In this document: piece by piece, positions 19,338 through 28,688 of the stretch | Layout of the letters: each line of letters begins with the position of its first letter | How positions within the stretch are numbered: position 1 is the stretch's first letter | Source: an uncultured Latescibacterota bacterium | Lineage (GTDB): Bacteria; Latescibacterota; UBA2968 | NCBI GenBank assembly: GCA_958295785.1 | Contig: OY282377.1 | Location: 1,440,394-1,504,393 of the forward strand | Length of the DNA stretch: 64,000 bases | Reading direction: 5' to 3' | Notes under the pieces: model-generated | Seen by the model: only the letters and a program-made list of their open reading frames with translations | Told to the model about the DNA's origin: nothing | The model's database searches: none | Made by a program: the position numbers and the translations under genes

Positions 19338-20231
19338 GTGATCAAACTCGTCTGTTTAACATTGCCTTACGCAAAGTTTTCGCTTGAACGCGGGATTGAA
19401 GGGGTTGCCCGTGCGGGCTATTCTTACGTGGGTTTGGGTTGGTCGCACATGGGCGAAGATACCTTGGGTTTTGATCCCGATGGCCCGCTTGTGCATCGCG
19501 CAAAGGCGTTGTGCGAGGATGCGGGATTGACACCCCTTGTAATTGGCCGCGGCCCGATTTCGGCAACGCATAATGTGCAGCAACTCGTCCAGCGCATTGA
19601 TGTGTGCCGAGCACTTGGCGCGGAAGCGATTCAGATGGCCGGCGCGGGCGGCTATCGGCGTTTTCCGTGCGAACCCCTCGCGCCCGACGTGTTTCAAGCG
19701 GCTCACGAGACTTTTGTGAGCGACATGAAAACAGCGGGAACGCATGCGCGGGACAAAGGTATTATCTTGGCCCTCAAACCGCACACGGGCAATACGGCAA
19801 CTGCAAAACACTTGGCGCGGCTGTTGCCGGAAATTGATCGGCCTTCCGTGCGGGCGTGTTACGATCCGGGAAATGTCCGTTATTACGAAGGCGTTTCTCC
19901 CGAAGATGATTTTCCGCACATTGCAAGCCAAACCTATAAATTGATTGCCAAAGATCACAGGGGCTCTAGGGCAGAAAACAATTTCCCCATTCCCGGCGGA
20001 GGCGATGTGGATTTTGAGCGCGTCTTTGCCACGGCATTTGAAGCGGGTTTTGACGGCCCGGTGGTGGTCGAGCGCGTTGATGGTACGGGCGGCAATTTCA
20101 CTGCCGAAGAAATCGACAGGCGCATCCAACAAGCACGCGAAAATGTGGTCAAACTGCTGACACACGCGGGCTTTTCCCAAAAAAATGATGATTCTTTTTC
20201 TTTTCCTCCCCGCAAAGAGGCTGGAGATTGA
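19338..20231 (+). CDS. sugar phosphate isomerase/epimerase (xylose-isomerase-like TIM barrel)
   Basis: GTG 19338 lies behind TTTTAGGAGACGCATC. The 297-aa product has the AP-endonuclease-2/xylose isomerase-like barrel pattern: substrate strand VCLTLPYAKFSLERGIEGV, central ALKPHTGN with the metal-binding histidine, CYDPGNVRYYEG, IAKDHRG and a final VVVERVDG glutamate. Such enzymes interconvert sugars or inositol derivatives with a divalent metal. The C-terminal tail after LLTHAG is low complexity. It is 42 bases upstream of argG on the same strand and may be cotranscribed, though no functional link is evident. Substrate cannot be read from sequence. Confidence 0.85.
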   Translation: MIKLVCLTLPYAKFSLERGIEGVARAGYSYVGLGWSHMGEDTLGFDPDGPLVHRAKALCEDAGLTPLVIGRGPISATHNVQQLVQRIDVCRALGAEAIQMAGAGGYRRFPCEPLAPDVFQAAHETFVSDMKTAGTHARDKGIILALKPHTGNTATAKHLARLLPEIDRPSVRACYDPGNVRYYEGVSPEDDFPHIASQTYKLIAKDHRGSRAENNFPIPGGGDVDFERVFATAFEAGFDGPVVVERVDGTGGNFTAEEIDRRIQQARENVVKLLTHAGFSQKNDDSFSFPPRKEAGD

Positions 20232-20273
20232 AGCTGAGAGCAGGGACCGCACAGAATTAAAAAAAGGAAAACG

Positions 20274-21518
20274 ATGACGTTAAACGAATTGCGCGGCAAA
20301 ACAGTGGCCTTGGCCTCGTCGGGTGGGTTGGACAGTTGCACCGTGACGAAATGGTTGGCGGATCGCGGCGTGCAGGTGGTCAGCCTGACCGCGGATATCG
20401 GGCAGCCCGATGAGGTGAATATCGACGATGTTCGCAAACGCATGCTGGCCTGTGGCGCGAAAGAAGCCGCGTTGATCGACCTCAAAACCGATCTGGCAGA
20501 CGCGGGCATTGCCATGCTGATTGGGCAAACGCGCTACGAAGGCGGATATTGGAACACGACGGGCATGGCGCGCTATATCACCACGCGGGGGTTGTTGGAC
20601 GAAATGAACCGCCGCAACATCGAGGTGCTCGCACACGGCGCGACGGGCCGCGGCAACGACCAAGTGCGCTTTCAACTCGTCGCCAATATGTGCCAGCCGG
20701 GCGTTGCGGTCTATGCCCCTTGGCGCGATCAGGCGTTTCTCGACATGTTTGGCGGGCGGAAGGAGATGATCGACTTTTGCAATGCGTACAATTTGCCGAT
20801 TACCGCGACATACCAAAAACCCTATTCTACGGACGCCAACTTTTTGGGCCTCACGCACGAGGCGGGCAAACTCGAATCCTTGGATGTCGCCGCCGATTTT
20901 ATCGAACCGGGCATGGGCGTATTGCCCCATCGGGCGCCGGACAAACCCGAATTGTTTAGCGTCAAACTCAACGCGGGACGCCCGGTGCAACTCAATGGCG
21001 CGGCTGTCGATGCGGTGATGGCGATCTTAAAAGCCAATGAAATCGGCGGGCGCAACGGCGTGGGCATTGGCATCCACACGGTGGAAAACCGCTTTGTGGG
21101 CATCAAATCGCGCGGCGTGTACGAAAGCCCGGGCATGTGCTTGCTCGGCGCGTGTTACGAGTTTTTGATCCAACAGGTTTTGGACCGAAGGGCGCGAAAG
21201 TTTTACGACTCGATTTCCGCCTCCCTCGCCGAACAAATCTATCAGGGCTATTACTGCGATTTGGCGACGCAAATGATGCGCGGCGCGCTCGCGCCCGTGG
21301 CGAAATTGCTGACGGGCACCATAACAGTCGCCGCCTATAAAGGCACGGTCTTGTTCCACTCCTCGCAAGACGTGCCGCACTCTCTGTATTCCGAAGAAAC
21401 CGCCTCAATGGAAGATGTGGGCGATTACGACCACCGCGATTCCGAAGGCTTTTTGAACGTACTCGGCGTAGGCGCGAAAGCCCAACACGCGGCGGGACAG
21501 ATCGCAATGGAAAAATAA
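20274..21518 (+). CDS. argG: argininosuccinate synthase
   Basis: 414 aa, the normal length. It catalyses ATP-dependent joining of citrulline and aspartate to argininosuccinate, the penultimate step of arginine synthesis. The PP-loop SSGGLDSC is at residues 14-22 and binds ATP; conserved blocks LAHGATGRGNDQVRF and YSTDANFLGLTHEAG and a tail rich in family residues follow. Start ATG 20274 is behind AAAAAAGGAAAACG. The bidirectional terminator after it separates it from the convergent nitroreductase. No other arg genes are near. Confidence 0.96.
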   Translation: MTLNELRGKTVALASSGGLDSCTVTKWLADRGVQVVSLTADIGQPDEVNIDDVRKRMLACGAKEAALIDLKTDLADAGIAMLIGQTRYEGGYWNTTGMARYITTRGLLDEMNRRNIEVLAHGATGRGNDQVRFQLVANMCQPGVAVYAPWRDQAFLDMFGGRKEMIDFCNAYNLPITATYQKPYSTDANFLGLTHEAGKLESLDVAADFIEPGMGVLPHRAPDKPELFSVKLNAGRPVQLNGAAVDAVMAILKANEIGGRNGVGIGIHTVENRFVGIKSRGVYESPGMCLLGACYEFLIQQVLDRRARKFYDSISASLAEQIYQGYYCDLATQMMRGALAPVAKLLTGTITVAAYKGTVLFHSSQDVPHSLYSEETASMEDVGDYDHRDSEGFLNVLGVGAKAQHAAGQIAMEK

Positions 21519-21643
21519 AAATCAGCCATCAACCCCACCGTTGGGTGCCTGTCCATACGGGTGATGGGGAGATGGCCGGACTGACCGCTGACGCTTGGAC
21601 GGATAGGCGGGGCGACATCTTGGATTGAACGCCAAAAAACAAA

Positions 21644-21668
21644 AAACGCGACCTTTGTGGTCGCGTTT
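21644..21668. terminator. bidirectional terminator between argG and the nitroreductase gene
   Basis: AAACGCGACC (21644-21653) pairs with GGTCGCGTTT (21659-21668), loop TTTGT, with A-run on the left and CTTTTTT on the right. It lies between convergent genes and can serve both. Confidence 0.9.
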
Positions 21669-21673
21669 CTTTT

Positions 21674-22414
21674 TTACTTTCCCACCGATCCAAAATACAC
21701 GGCAAAGTGTTCAACGCCGTCGAGTTTGAGTGCTCGATTCAATTCGTCATCGTTAAATGCCGCGCTGGTACACGTGCGGCAATTCACGGCCATCGCGCCC
21801 AGATACAAATTTTGCCCCACATGGCCGGCGTCCAAGTGAATGTAGCGATACCCCCTATCGCCATAGCGCCAGGTCATACGCGCGCCCACCGCTGTCCAGA
21901 TCAAAGTGGCGGCGCTCGTCTGGATCAGTTCCGGTTGCAATGTGGCATTTGCAATTCGATCCCCAATTTCCTCGGAACGCTCCATCGCGCCCAAGGCGTG
22001 TCCCAGTGCCAAATACCGATACAACCCTCGATCCAGGCCCTGTACATTGTTGACCACCACATAAGTCTCAAATGCGTGACGCGCGCCCGCCGATGGCACA
22101 GTGCGAAACGTCTCGCCCTGCGCGACCTCCTTCACGCCCTGCGTTGCCCAAAGCAAATACGCCAATTCGTCCAAACGCATCGGCTCATCGAAAAACACCC
22201 GCTCGCTCGCGCGTTCGTCAATGGCCCGGCGCAAATCCATTTCCGCGGTCTCGATCTGATCGGGATTGGGCAACGCCACGGTCTCGCCTCGATGCGGCAA
22301 CTCGGGCATCGGCGGCGGTTCTCTGCGCGCCTGTCCGGTCGGCTCCAAATTCTTAAATTGCGTGCGCCGCATAAATTCCTGTCCTGCTTGCGTGCGGCGT
22401 TTGCGTTTTGCCAT
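21674..22414 (-). CDS. SagB/ThcOx-type nitroreductase
   Basis: 246 aa. The block MDLRRAIDERASERVFFDEP followed by LDELAYLLWATQGV is diagnostic of the SagB-like branch of FMN nitroreductases, and HLDAGHVGQNLYLGAMAV is the flavin-site helix. Members oxidise azoline rings in peptide natural products or reduce small molecules with NAD(P)H. No precursor peptide or cyclodehydratase is visible nearby, so a stand-alone redox role is more likely. The N-terminal 50 residues are basic and variable. It converges on argG. Confidence 0.88.
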   Translation of the reverse strand: MAKRKRRTQAGQEFMRRTQFKNLEPTGQARREPPPMPELPHRGETVALPNPDQIETAEMDLRRAIDERASERVFFDEPMRLDELAYLLWATQGVKEVAQGETFRTVPSAGARHAFETYVVVNNVQGLDRGLYRYLALGHALGAMERSEEIGDRIANATLQPELIQTSAATLIWTAVGARMTWRYGDRGYRYIHLDAGHVGQNLYLGAMAVNCRTCTSAAFNDDELNRALKLDGVEHFAVYFGSVGK

Positions 22415-22460
22415 TCAATCGCCTCCTCCGTATTGCTTGTTTTGCTGACTGCCAACCTAT

Positions 22461-22490
22461 CGGGCGGGCACGAGGGCACCGCCCCTACGA
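22461..22490. repeat. GC-rich palindromic intergenic repeat (copy 1)
   Basis: Core GGGCGGGCACGAGGGCACCG continuing into CCCCTACG. Member of a family with at least seven copies in this window, able to fold a short GGGC/GCCC hairpin. It is noncoding and lies between two leftward genes. Confidence 0.75.
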
Positions 22491-22560
22491 GGGTGTTCGG
22501 ATGGGGTGGACTGACCGCTGACCACTCATCACGCTCCACTGATTTTGGGTCCGGGTTCGT

Positions 22561-24153
22561 CTATTCGTCCATCTGCGCTTTGGTCGCCACGGCACGCACA
22601 GCCGCGATGCCTAACCGGTCTTCGAGTTGTTTGAAATACAAACTGCGCGGGCGCACCTTCTGCCCGTGCGATTCCCAATAGCCCGCCGCACGCGCGTGCC
22701 GCCCGTCGCGCTTCTCGCCGATGCAACCGATGGCGTAATTCTGCGAGGTCGGCGGCTTCTGCACCACAAAACTCTCTGCCTCGCAATTCCACAACACCTT
22801 TTGAGCACCCGCCCAACCGTGTCCCGTGCCCGAGCTTTGCCTGTCCTGCACATTGATGGCATTGCCGTTGACGATCACATTGTCAAACAGGGTACAAACG
22901 GACCAGCGGTGATGCGGCCCGGTGTCGGAATGCGCGATGTCTGCCACGCAATCGACAAACGCATTTGGCCCCGGCACCCGTGCGTGTAGCACGTAATCGT
23001 GCCGGCCCCGTCGGGTATAACAGCGTTGCACCAGCGACAATTGCCCGTGAATGGGAAACGAATACCGCCGAGAACCCGTAATGATCGACACGGGATCCAA
23101 ACACTGGCAATCCTGCACGGTCATCCACTTGGCGTGCGCGCCAACCGTCACACACGCATACCCAAAGTGAACCGAAGTCACATTGCGCGCCCACGCATTT
23201 TGCACCTGCGAAAACGCGACAAAATTCCAAGCGTGGTCTTCATCGACAAACTCGCCCTCGCGCCGGCGGTCTTTTAATTGCGGATCAAATTCCGACACGC
23301 CGCGCAAGTGCTCGATGCCCACCTGTTCGATCCGCCCGGGATATTCGTATTTGTAAATCCACCCGCCGCCGTATTCGCGTTCAAACGCATTGCCCATCGG
23401 CGCGTCAATCGCCATTTGATTGCCAGTGATCCCGGTCACCACGCGGTCAAATCGCAAATCGTAAGTTCCCGGTCGCCATTGTTGAACTCCGGGATGGGCC
23501 ATCTCGATGCGGTCCATCCCAATCGCGGCAATCCACTTTTCAGTGCTCGGACGATGCACGATCACCGCGTCGCCCACTTCAAAACGAGACGCATCCGCGA
23601 CCTCAAACGTCCTTGCTCCCACCGCAACGTATTCATCGACCATCGCCTGTCGCGTTCCGTCAATCTCTCGCGGACCTCGCCCCCGGCCTGCAAACGCGAT
23701 CAATGTGCGCTGTCCTTTCCCGGTTGCGATCAACACGGTGCCCTCCTCGCCCGCGCCCTCTCCGCGCAATACTACGCCACTCGCCCGGACGTGTAGCGTG
23801 CCGCCAACCCGATACTCGCCGCGCTTGAGCAACAGTGCCCCGCGAAATCCATCGGCGTCCAGCGCGCGCTCAGACACGGCGTCAATCGCCGCTTGCAACC
23901 GCTCGGTATCATCTCCTTCTGCCCGCGGGTGAACCGCCATCACCACCGGCACATCTGGCAGCGCGACACCGCCGCCCATATAGCCGCAATGCGAAAAATC
24001 TGGAATCGCGTTTCCCTGTTCATCTGGCGCGTACACCAGCCGCCCATCGGATCCCGGATACACCAACTTGCTGTAATTCCCCTCGGCTCGCACAGTGCCG
24101 ACGCACACCAAGACCATCGCCAATACGCCCATAAATCCGACAAAATAAATCAC
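22561..24153 (-). CDS. secreted right-handed beta-helix (pectate-lyase-3-like) protein
   Basis: 530 aa with an N-terminal signal peptide (hydrophobic FVGFMGVLAMVLVCVG, cleavage near VRA-EG). GDDTERLQAAIDAVSERA is the entry strand typical of Pectate_lyase_3/pectin-lyase-like beta helices, followed by GALLLKRGEYRVGGTLHV and many short beta rungs (VVLRGEGAGEEGTVLI). No catalytic triad can be assigned. Likely a periplasmic or exported carbohydrate-binding or lyase protein. Similar proteins are frequent in polysaccharide-degrading environmental bacteria. It is transcribed leftward, separated from neighbours by noncoding repeats. Confidence 0.8.
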   Translation of the reverse strand: MIYFVGFMGVLAMVLVCVGTVRAEGNYSKLVYPGSDGRLVYAPDEQGNAIPDFSHCGYMGGGVALPDVPVVMAVHPRAEGDDTERLQAAIDAVSERALDADGFRGALLLKRGEYRVGGTLHVRASGVVLRGEGAGEEGTVLIATGKGQRTLIAFAGRGRGPREIDGTRQAMVDEYVAVGARTFEVADASRFEVGDAVIVHRPSTEKWIAAIGMDRIEMAHPGVQQWRPGTYDLRFDRVVTGITGNQMAIDAPMGNAFEREYGGGWIYKYEYPGRIEQVGIEHLRGVSEFDPQLKDRRREGEFVDEDHAWNFVAFSQVQNAWARNVTSVHFGYACVTVGAHAKWMTVQDCQCLDPVSIITGSRRYSFPIHGQLSLVQRCYTRRGRHDYVLHARVPGPNAFVDCVADIAHSDTGPHHRWSVCTLFDNVIVNGNAINVQDRQSSGTGHGWAGAQKVLWNCEAESFVVQKPPTSQNYAIGCIGEKRDGRHARAAGYWESHGQKVRPRSLYFKQLEDRLGIAAVRAVATKAQMDE

Positions 24154-24206
24154 AACGACCTCCTTGAAATACGACCCCTTCCCGCCATTTCTCGCTGGCG
24201 AGAGGG

Positions 24207-24668
24207 TTAGAGAGATATGGCCTCGTATCGCGGCAGCGCGTTGAGAAAACGATAGGAATTTTTCGCTCTATCAATCGCGCAACAATAATGTTGCAACCCG
24301 TTTGTGACAACGAGATACGCGGCCTGCACCACCGCATTGTATCGCCCAATTTGATCGAACGCCTGTTGCACAATTTTGACCTCGGGCGCCTTGCATTCCC
24401 CCATCAGCAGGGCCTTCCCAGTTGCATCGTACACGAGCACATCGACGCGACACTGCATCTTTTGAAACACAAATCCCTTTTCAATGGCCGTGCGCCCCTG
24501 CGGAAACCCCAAGCCCTCGATCAAATACCGCACAAAATTCTGCCGCACCCATTCCTCGGGCGTCAACACCACGTACTTCTGCCGCAGGGTATCCAAAATC
24601 ATCTCGCACCCATCGCGGTTCACAATGTCAAACGCGGGCGAAATTGGGAAATTCAATATTTGCATCAT
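24207..24668 (-). CDS. stand-alone type I restriction enzyme R N-terminal domain (HsdR_N) protein
   Basis: 153 aa. EEWVRQNFVRYLIEGLGFP, then RVDVLVYDATGKALLMGECK shows the D...ExK nuclease core of the HsdR_N family (D in RVDVLVY, E and K in GECK). No helicase part follows, so this is the small single-domain form common in many genomes. Its role is not established; a nuclease-like housekeeping or defence function is possible. It lies between the beta-helix gene and a permease gene without close spacing to either. Confidence 0.8.
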   Translation of the reverse strand: MMQILNFPISPAFDIVNRDGCEMILDTLRQKYVVLTPEEWVRQNFVRYLIEGLGFPQGRTAIEKGFVFQKMQCRVDVLVYDATGKALLMGECKAPEVKIVQQAFDQIGRYNAVVQAAYLVVTNGLQHYCCAIDRAKNSYRFLNALPRYEAISL

Positions 24669-24710
24669 AGGCCAAATCTCGCCTTTCTTCGTGCCCGTCC
24701 TTAGTGGATC

Positions 24711-25964
24711 TCACTCTCGCAACGCCACAACCGGCGCGACCACAGCGGCTCTGCGGGCGGGCAACAGCGCGAACGCCAAACACAGTGCCACAGATGCCAG
24801 CGAGATCAAAGCAAAGTCAACCGCCAGCATCTTGACGGGCAATGCCTGAATAATGTAAATCTGACTGGGCAACTTGATCCATTCAAACGTCTGTTGCGAC
24901 CAGCACAGGACATACCCCATCGCATTGCCCAAAACGACCCCGGTCAGGCCAATGCCCAAGCCCTCGAGGGTGAACACCTTGCCAATCGCACGCGGGGTCG
25001 CGCCCAGTGCTTTCAAAATCCCAATATCGCGCTGTCGCTCGACTGCGCTCATGGTCAAAATACTCGCGATATTAAACCCGGCCACCATCACGATCAGGCA
25101 CAGCACCAAAAAACCAAACCATTTTTCCAAGCGAATAGACGCATACAAATTGCGATGCGTGTCTATCCACGTCACGATGTCGTAATCCGACCCAACGCCG
25201 AGGGCGGGCGCGACGAGCCGCGCTTCAAAGGGCGCGACGAGCCGAATCTGAATGCCCGAGATTTGGTTTTGCCAGCCCAAATCGCGTTGTGCGGCTTCGA
25301 GCGATACAAAAGTTAGCGCAGCGTCCAACTCGTCCAACCCCGTGTGGAAAATACCCGTCACCAGATATGGCCACACCTGCGGCTGTTGCCCCATCAAAAC
25401 CTCTTTGGGCACCAAACCCAGCATAATCTCCGAGCCGACCATTGCGCCGAGCCGGTCGGCGAGCGTGCGCCCAATCGCTATGCCATACACTTTGGCGCGT
25501 TTTGCCGAGGGCGAGGGGATGGATTGAACGCTCAGGTCGAGTTTGCCGCCCCACAAGTACGCGTCTATGTCGGTCATGTTTGCCAACTGCGATGCCTCTA
25601 TCCCCCGCACTGCGATGCCGACTTGGATCAAATCGCCGCCGGGTGGCCGCCGAAGCGCGAAGCCCTCGGCCGCGACAAAGGGTGCAGCGGCGCGCACGGC
25701 GGGCAATGCCGCCAGTTGTTCGATTTGCACGCGATTGGGCGACATCGGCTGGGCATGGGGTTTTTGCACCACCACATGCGGGCTAACGCGCAACAGGCTG
25801 TCCCACAACAAGGCCGAAAAGCCGTTGAAAACCGAGAGAACGATCACCAAGGCCGCAACCCCAATGGTCACGCCTGCGATAGCAATGGCCGCGGTCAACG
25901 ACACCTGACGCTGTGCGCGCATGGCGCGTAGATGCCTGCGTGCGATAAAAAATTCGTAGCCCAT
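24711..25964 (-). CDS. LolC/LolE-type ABC transporter permease
   Basis: About 417 aa from ATG 25964 (MGYEFFIARRHLRAMR), chosen because the paralogue at 27372-28607 starts identically; an in-frame ATG at 26042 would add 26 residues. One N-terminal membrane helix (AAIAIAGVTIGVAALVIVLS), a periplasmic MacB-like domain, then three C-terminal helices of the FtsX family. In proteobacteria LolCDE releases lipoproteins from the inner membrane. No LolD ATPase is nearby. The next gene rightwards is divergent in function (PIN toxin). Confidence 0.85.
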   Translation of the reverse strand: MGYEFFIARRHLRAMRAQRQVSLTAAIAIAGVTIGVAALVIVLSVFNGFSALLWDSLLRVSPHVVVQKPHAQPMSPNRVQIEQLAALPAVRAAAPFVAAEGFALRRPPGGDLIQVGIAVRGIEASQLANMTDIDAYLWGGKLDLSVQSIPSPSAKRAKVYGIAIGRTLADRLGAMVGSEIMLGLVPKEVLMGQQPQVWPYLVTGIFHTGLDELDAALTFVSLEAAQRDLGWQNQISGIQIRLVAPFEARLVAPALGVGSDYDIVTWIDTHRNLYASIRLEKWFGFLVLCLIVMVAGFNIASILTMSAVERQRDIGILKALGATPRAIGKVFTLEGLGIGLTGVVLGNAMGYVLCWSQQTFEWIKLPSQIYIIQALPVKMLAVDFALISLASVALCLAFALLPARRAAVVAPVVALRE

Positions 25965-26116
25965 AGCAGAATACACGACAAAAAGCGCGAATAGACGAAT
26001 CAACGCACAGGCTCTACAACGCAACGCATCGAGTAATTTCATCCCCGCCCGAATCTGCGGTTAGCAGTCAACGGTTGGCTGTTGATGGCAGAATTTACTC
26101 GGGTTCAAAGAAGGCG

Positions 26117-26515
26117 TCAAAACCCCGACTTAAAAGGTGTTTTTTTAAGGCGCGAATCCCCTGTCCACAATTGCCCGCTGATGTGTAGCGTGAGGGCGAC
26201 ATGGGGCGCGTCTGCTTCGTCTATATCTTTGCATAATTCAACCGCTTTCTTTCGGCTTGAATGCGTAATCAAGTCTTCTTTCAAGATCGTTATTCGGCGC
26301 AGCAAAAGATAGAGAAATTTCACGCCTTCTTCTTCTGACAGTTTGCTAAATTGTTCGATCTTTTCCTTGTGTTTAAACAACTCGACAATCACAGACTCGC
26401 CCACAAAAAAAGCGCGAGATGAGCTCGTGATTGTTTGAGCAAATTTTGACTCGCGCTTCAAAAGTGCAGAAAACAGAATGTTGGTATCCAAGACAACGGG
26501 TTTGTCGGCGGGCAA
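26117..26515 (-). CDS. PIN-domain toxin of a type II toxin-antitoxin pair
   Basis: 132 aa from TTG 26515, which directly follows the stop of the upstream antitoxin gene. PIN acidic residues are visible in VVLDTNILFSALL, in the central VIVELFK and in DIDEADAPHVALTL and LWTGDSRLK. PIN toxins are ribonucleases that cut tRNA, rRNA or mRNA. This subfamily often carries a C-terminal basic tail, as here (RLKKTPFKSGF). It is translationally coupled to the antitoxin and likely autoregulated with it. Confidence 0.85.
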   Translation of the reverse strand: MPADKPVVLDTNILFSALLKRESKFAQTITSSSRAFFVGESVIVELFKHKEKIEQFSKLSEEEGVKFLYLLLRRITILKEDLITHSSRKKAVELCKDIDEADAPHVALTLHISGQLWTGDSRLKKTPFKSGF

Positions 26516-26737
26516 TTAAGATTCCTTGAACAAATGTTTGACTTGAAGCCAAGCACGCTGCTTAATTTTTTTTGTTAAGCTCTCCGCGCTGTCTTCTGTG
26601 AGTTGACTCTGGCTTCGCATTGCTTCTAATTCGAGATAGTCAAGCAGTTTTATGAGGGAATCTCGATTTGTCGCCTGACGAGAGATCCGAATGACGATAT
26701 CTCCCCGGTCTATTGTAATTTCATAAGCCAAGCTCAT
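26516..26737 (-). CDS. small antitoxin-like partner of the PIN toxin
   Basis: 73 aa, acidic-basic mixed, starting MSLAYEITIDRGDIVIRISR. It precedes the PIN gene with zero spacing (TAA then TTG), the usual toxin-antitoxin order. No ribbon-helix-helix or AbrB domain is certain; the N-terminal beta hairpin could be a DNA-binding or dimerisation fold. A plausible RBS (GGAG in the sequence upstream of its ATG) is present. Confidence 0.7.
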   Translation of the reverse strand: MSLAYEITIDRGDIVIRISRQATNRDSLIKLLDYLELEAMRSQSQLTEDSAESLTKKIKQRAWLQVKHLFKES

Positions 26738-26887
26738 GGTCTCAACTCCTGATCAATGGACTTAGAAGTTGTGTAAACATATCCAACAACACCTGAACTG
26801 TCAAGTAAGGCCGTGCTTTTGGGCCCTTTATTTTTCCATGCCCTACTTGATAGGCGGGACAGAGCTTGCGTTGTTGAATAACGACTT

Positions 26888-27290
26888 TCCTGTTAATGAG
26901 GAACAGACATTCCGTAGAGACATGCGTTGCTCGTCTCAAGCGTTTGGTTCTAAAGCATCGTTTGTTGCCTTCGATGCGTTGGCTACGCCTGTGCCTACGG
27001 CGTGCGGCGACCTCCTTTTTTTCAACAGCAAAAAAAGGAAGCAAAAAATGCCGCTCTCAAACGCCGAGGGGCTGGCACAGCGCAAATCGCTTTGCGGGTC
27101 GCACAACATGCGTTGGCCTGCGAAGGAAGTTGCAAGAGGGAGGTTGGTTGCGAGATGGACTTGCGCGCTGTGCGTGATGGTTTTGTCTGATGGTCTTTTG
27201 TGATGGCATTTTGCAATGGCTTCTCTGAATGACTGGGTAAGGTCAAGGGGATCGCTTGCTGGTAACATAGCGCATCACATGAGGACAACA
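26888..27290. repeat. about 400-bp dispersed noncoding repeat, copy 1
   Basis: Shares long stretches with 45715-46117, 53365-53780 and the end part 59450-59705. Contains an A/T hairpin (CTCCTTTTTTT / AAAAAAAGGAAG around TCAACAGC, 27010-27040) and a second hairpin from GGCTACGCC and GGCGTGC. Six-frame reading gives no consistent protein, so frames here are not annotated as genes. It fills most of the 630-base gap between the antitoxin and the next permease. Confidence 0.75.
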
Positions 27291-27371
27291 GCAATTCAAT
27301 TTGGTATTACACCCGCAGAGTCTGCCCTTGAGTGCTTTTACACAGGGGTCTGCCTGCGGTTGCGTCTCGCT

Positions 27372-28607
27372 TTACTCATACCTGATGGCCTCAACGGGAT
27401 CCAGCCCTGCGGCGCGTTTTGCGGGCCAGCGGGTGAATGCGAGGCAGAGCAACAATGCCAGTGCCGAGATGAGGATGAAATCCAGTGCGTTCATAGTCAC
27501 GGGCAGGGCATTGATGAAATAGATGTCGCCGGAAAGTGAAATCGGGGCGTAGAGCTTTTGGATGCCGCACAAGCCCCCGCCCAACACATTGCCAAATAGG
27601 ATCCCGGCAACGCCGACCAGCAACCCTTCTCGGGAGAAAATTTGCGCGATGCTTTTGGGCGCCGCGCCCATGGCCTTCAAAATGCCAATTTCGCGCCTGC
27701 GCTCATTCACTGCCAGCGTCAAAATGCTGATGACGTTGAATCCCGCGACCACCACAATCAGGCTCAACACCACAAAACTCGCCCATTTTTGCAACCAGAT
27801 CCACGCATACAAATTGCCCTGTGCATACATCCAAGATGTGGGAAACATATCGGGATGCGCCGGCCTTAACACCTCGCGCAACTCAGCGCTGACGCGATTG
27901 GCCTCAAACGCATTGACCAAGCGCGCTTGAATGCCCGTTGCCAGATCGCCCCACTGCAAATCCCGTTGTGCAGCCGCGAGGGGCACATAGACCAGCGCGG
28001 CGTCAAATTCGTAAAAACCCGTTTCAAAAATACCCGTGACCACATATTGCCGAAGCGGGGGCATAAGGCCCGTGCTCACCTCTTTGGGCGCGACCAACAA
28101 GCGAATTTTTGACCCCACCGAGGCGCCCAATTTTTCGGCGAGTATTTTGCCGATCACCATCCCGAAAACACCGCCTTCCAGGCGCGTCAATCCCAGTGTG
28201 CCCGCGGTTATATGATGGCCGATGGCGTTCACCATGCCCGCATTGTCCACCCCCCGCACCAGCACGCCCGATGTAACCGCTCCCACGCTTTTGACCCTTC
28301 GCAACACATAGCCTTCTGTTTCTATCACGGGATTGGCTTTGACCACCTCGGGGTGTTCTTCGAGCAAGTGGACGATGGTTGCGTAATTTTCAATGCGCTC
28401 GCTGTATGGCCGGCGCACGGTCACATGGGGATTCATGTCCACCTGACGATCAAAAATCATATCTGCGTACCCATTCATCACAGACAGGGTAATGACCAGC
28501 ACGGCTACACCTAGGCCGACGCCCACAATGGCAATCGCCGAAGTAAATCCCATTTGACGCCCCATGCTGCACAAATGCCGTCTCACAATGATCCATTCAT
28601 ATCCCAT
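27372..28607 (-). CDS. LolC/LolE-type ABC transporter permease, paralogue
   Basis: 411 aa from ATG 28607 behind GATGGAGGCCGCAG. Same FtsX/MacB-like layout as the gene at 24711: MGYEWIIVRRHLCSMGRQ, first helix AIAIVGVGLGVAVLVITLSV, periplasmic core with GVLVRGVDNAG, three C-terminal helices and a GLDPVEAIRYE end that is typical of LolE. Together the two could form a LolC-LolE heterodimer, but they are separated by a toxin-antitoxin pair and a repeat and lack LolD here. Confidence 0.86.
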   Translation of the reverse strand: MGYEWIIVRRHLCSMGRQMGFTSAIAIVGVGLGVAVLVITLSVMNGYADMIFDRQVDMNPHVTVRRPYSERIENYATIVHLLEEHPEVVKANPVIETEGYVLRRVKSVGAVTSGVLVRGVDNAGMVNAIGHHITAGTLGLTRLEGGVFGMVIGKILAEKLGASVGSKIRLLVAPKEVSTGLMPPLRQYVVTGIFETGFYEFDAALVYVPLAAAQRDLQWGDLATGIQARLVNAFEANRVSAELREVLRPAHPDMFPTSWMYAQGNLYAWIWLQKWASFVVLSLIVVVAGFNVISILTLAVNERRREIGILKAMGAAPKSIAQIFSREGLLVGVAGILFGNVLGGGLCGIQKLYAPISLSGDIYFINALPVTMNALDFILISALALLLCLAFTRWPAKRAAGLDPVEAIRYE

Positions 28608-28659
28608 CTGCGGCCTCCATCACAGGTCAGCCCCGTTCCCAACTCGCCTCTCGCCTTTT

Positions 28660-28688
28660 CGGGCGAGCACGGGGGCATCGCCCCTACG
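28660..28688. repeat. GC-rich palindromic intergenic repeat (copy 2)
   Basis: GGGCGAGCACGGGGGCATCG then CCCCTACG. It overlaps the last bases of the epimerase gene on the minus strand and lies in a short gap. Confidence 0.75.

Noticed and set aside
21707-22681. 324-aa plus-strand frame opposite the nitroreductase
   Set aside because: Antisense shadow of the SagB-like gene and the GC-rich repeat.
24711-28607. Complete LolCDE lipoprotein export operon
   Set aside because: Two permeases are present but no LolD ATPase, and a toxin-antitoxin pair and a repeat separate them.
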